Assembly (NCBI GenBank): GCA_000499405.2
Contig: HG738137.1
Span: 10,451,624 to 10,515,623, forward strand
Direction: 5' to 3'
DNA from: Onchocerca volvulus
Taxonomy: Eukaryota > Nematoda > Chromadorea > Rhabditida > Onchocercidae
DNA: 64,000 nucleotides
Positions within the stretch are counted from its first letter, which is position 1. Each line of letters begins with the position of its first letter. Shown here piece by piece: positions 63,732 to 64,000 of this stretch. The translations under genes and the position numbers were made by a program. Under the pieces are notes generated by a model. That model did no database searches. It was not told where the DNA came from and saw nothing but the letters and a program-made list of their open reading frames with translations.

Positions 63732-63955
63732 ATGTCATCCAAGCAATTCAAAGAGATGTTATTCGAATAGCGGACGCTGTAATTTAAACTTGTTGATGGC
63801 AATATAGCCAAATTATTAAAAATTAACTTTCTATTTTCACATGAACCTCACTCAGGAGCCAAAACTGTACTTTTCGGATGAGAGAAGATGCGGAAAATGA
63901 CGAAGTCATTGTTTCCAATCATGTGTTCTCGGGTGATGAACTTTACTATTTCGAG
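63732..63955 (+). pseudogene. A2 paralogue (copy B), runs past window end, premature stop
   Basis: The first exon begins at 63,728 after TCCTCAG, with ATG 63,732 (MSSKQFKEMLFE). In this frame TAG 63,768-63,770 replaces a Tyr codon of copy A. The second exon, 63,856-63,955, is open in the phase of copy A and gives SQNCTFRMREDAENDEVIVS. Either the gene is dead, or the 5' exon model is wrong in both copies. Confidence 0.5.
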
Positions 63956-64000
63956 GTTTTTATTTGGAACTATTTTTTTTTTTTTCAATATTCTTCCTCT

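Larger units (their letters stand above)
60860..64000 (+). repeat. Segmental duplication, copy B of the A1-mosaic-A2 block
   Basis: Collinear, in inverse orientation, with 22,130 down to 18,190. Matching segments are the 5' flank (60,860-61,488), A1 exons and introns (61,489-62,804), the antisense atpH-like fragment (63,416-62,945) and the first two A2 exons (63,728-63,955). It continues past the end of the window. Confidence 0.9.

Noticed and set aside
1..64000. tRNA, rRNA, CRISPR arrays, bacterial operons, long retroelements
   Set aside because: Scanned by eye on both strands; no cloverleaf with matching boxes, no regular spaced repeats, no reverse transcriptase or gag-like motif was seen. 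A tRNAscan or Rfam run would settle small RNAs.

Overview
The window is nuclear DNA of an AT-rich eukaryote. Genes are split by many short to medium introns with GT..AG borders, there are long A/T runs, and one 27-N scaffold gap lies at 20,559-20,585. Protein content points to a nematode, most likely a filarial (spirurid) worm. The protein-coding genes look metazoan. A mitochondrial COX2 fragment carries nematode-type residues, and it is fused to fragments resembling a bacterial ATP synthase delta subunit, as expected of a Wolbachia-to-nucleus transfer. The species cannot be named from the sequence. No CRISPR array, operon of bacterial type, tRNA or rRNA gene was found.

Layout. (1) <1-14,245, plus: the 3' part of a BRWD/PHIP gene (eight WD repeats, cryptic-tudor-like region, bromodomain 1, degenerate bromodomain 2, basic/acidic tail), 29 exons in the window. 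(2) 17,028-22,100, minus: two unrecognised genes, a small secreted protein (A1) and a downstream gene (A2), separated by an antisense cox2/atpH mosaic. A1 is interrupted by a fold-back inverted copy of its own 5' half next to the N gap. (3) 22,550-24,500: pseudogene debris, a Helitron end and a possible 59-aa secreted protein. (4) 24,516-27,871, plus: a BBIP1 (BBSome-interacting protein 1) gene whose single intron holds a 2.8-kb degenerate Helitron. (5) 27,919-28,994, minus: mitochondrial ribosomal protein bS6m (MRPS6), tail-to-tail with BBIP1. (6) 30,585-33,779, minus: an EGF-repeat single-pass membrane protein with a cytoplasmic PPxY motif. (7) 33,780-38,786: gene-poor, with a diverged ~110-bp tandem repeat. 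(8) 38,787-56,145, minus: MROH1 (HEATR7A), 37 exons, about 1,724 residues. (9) 58,386-58,6xx, plus: first exon of an unidentified gene with two E2F-like sites. (10) 60,860-64,000, plus: a second, inverted copy of the A1-mosaic-A2 block, with an intact A1 paralogue (199 aa) and an A2 paralogue that runs off the window.

Exon boundaries were set by hand from splice signals and reading phase. The summed coding lengths of BRWD, MROH1, MRPS6, BBIP1, A1 copy B and A2 are all multiples of three, which supports those models. The most unusual material is the duplicated A1/A2 block with its shared organelle/endosymbiont mosaic, the fold-back at the assembly gap, and the Helitron inside BBIP1.
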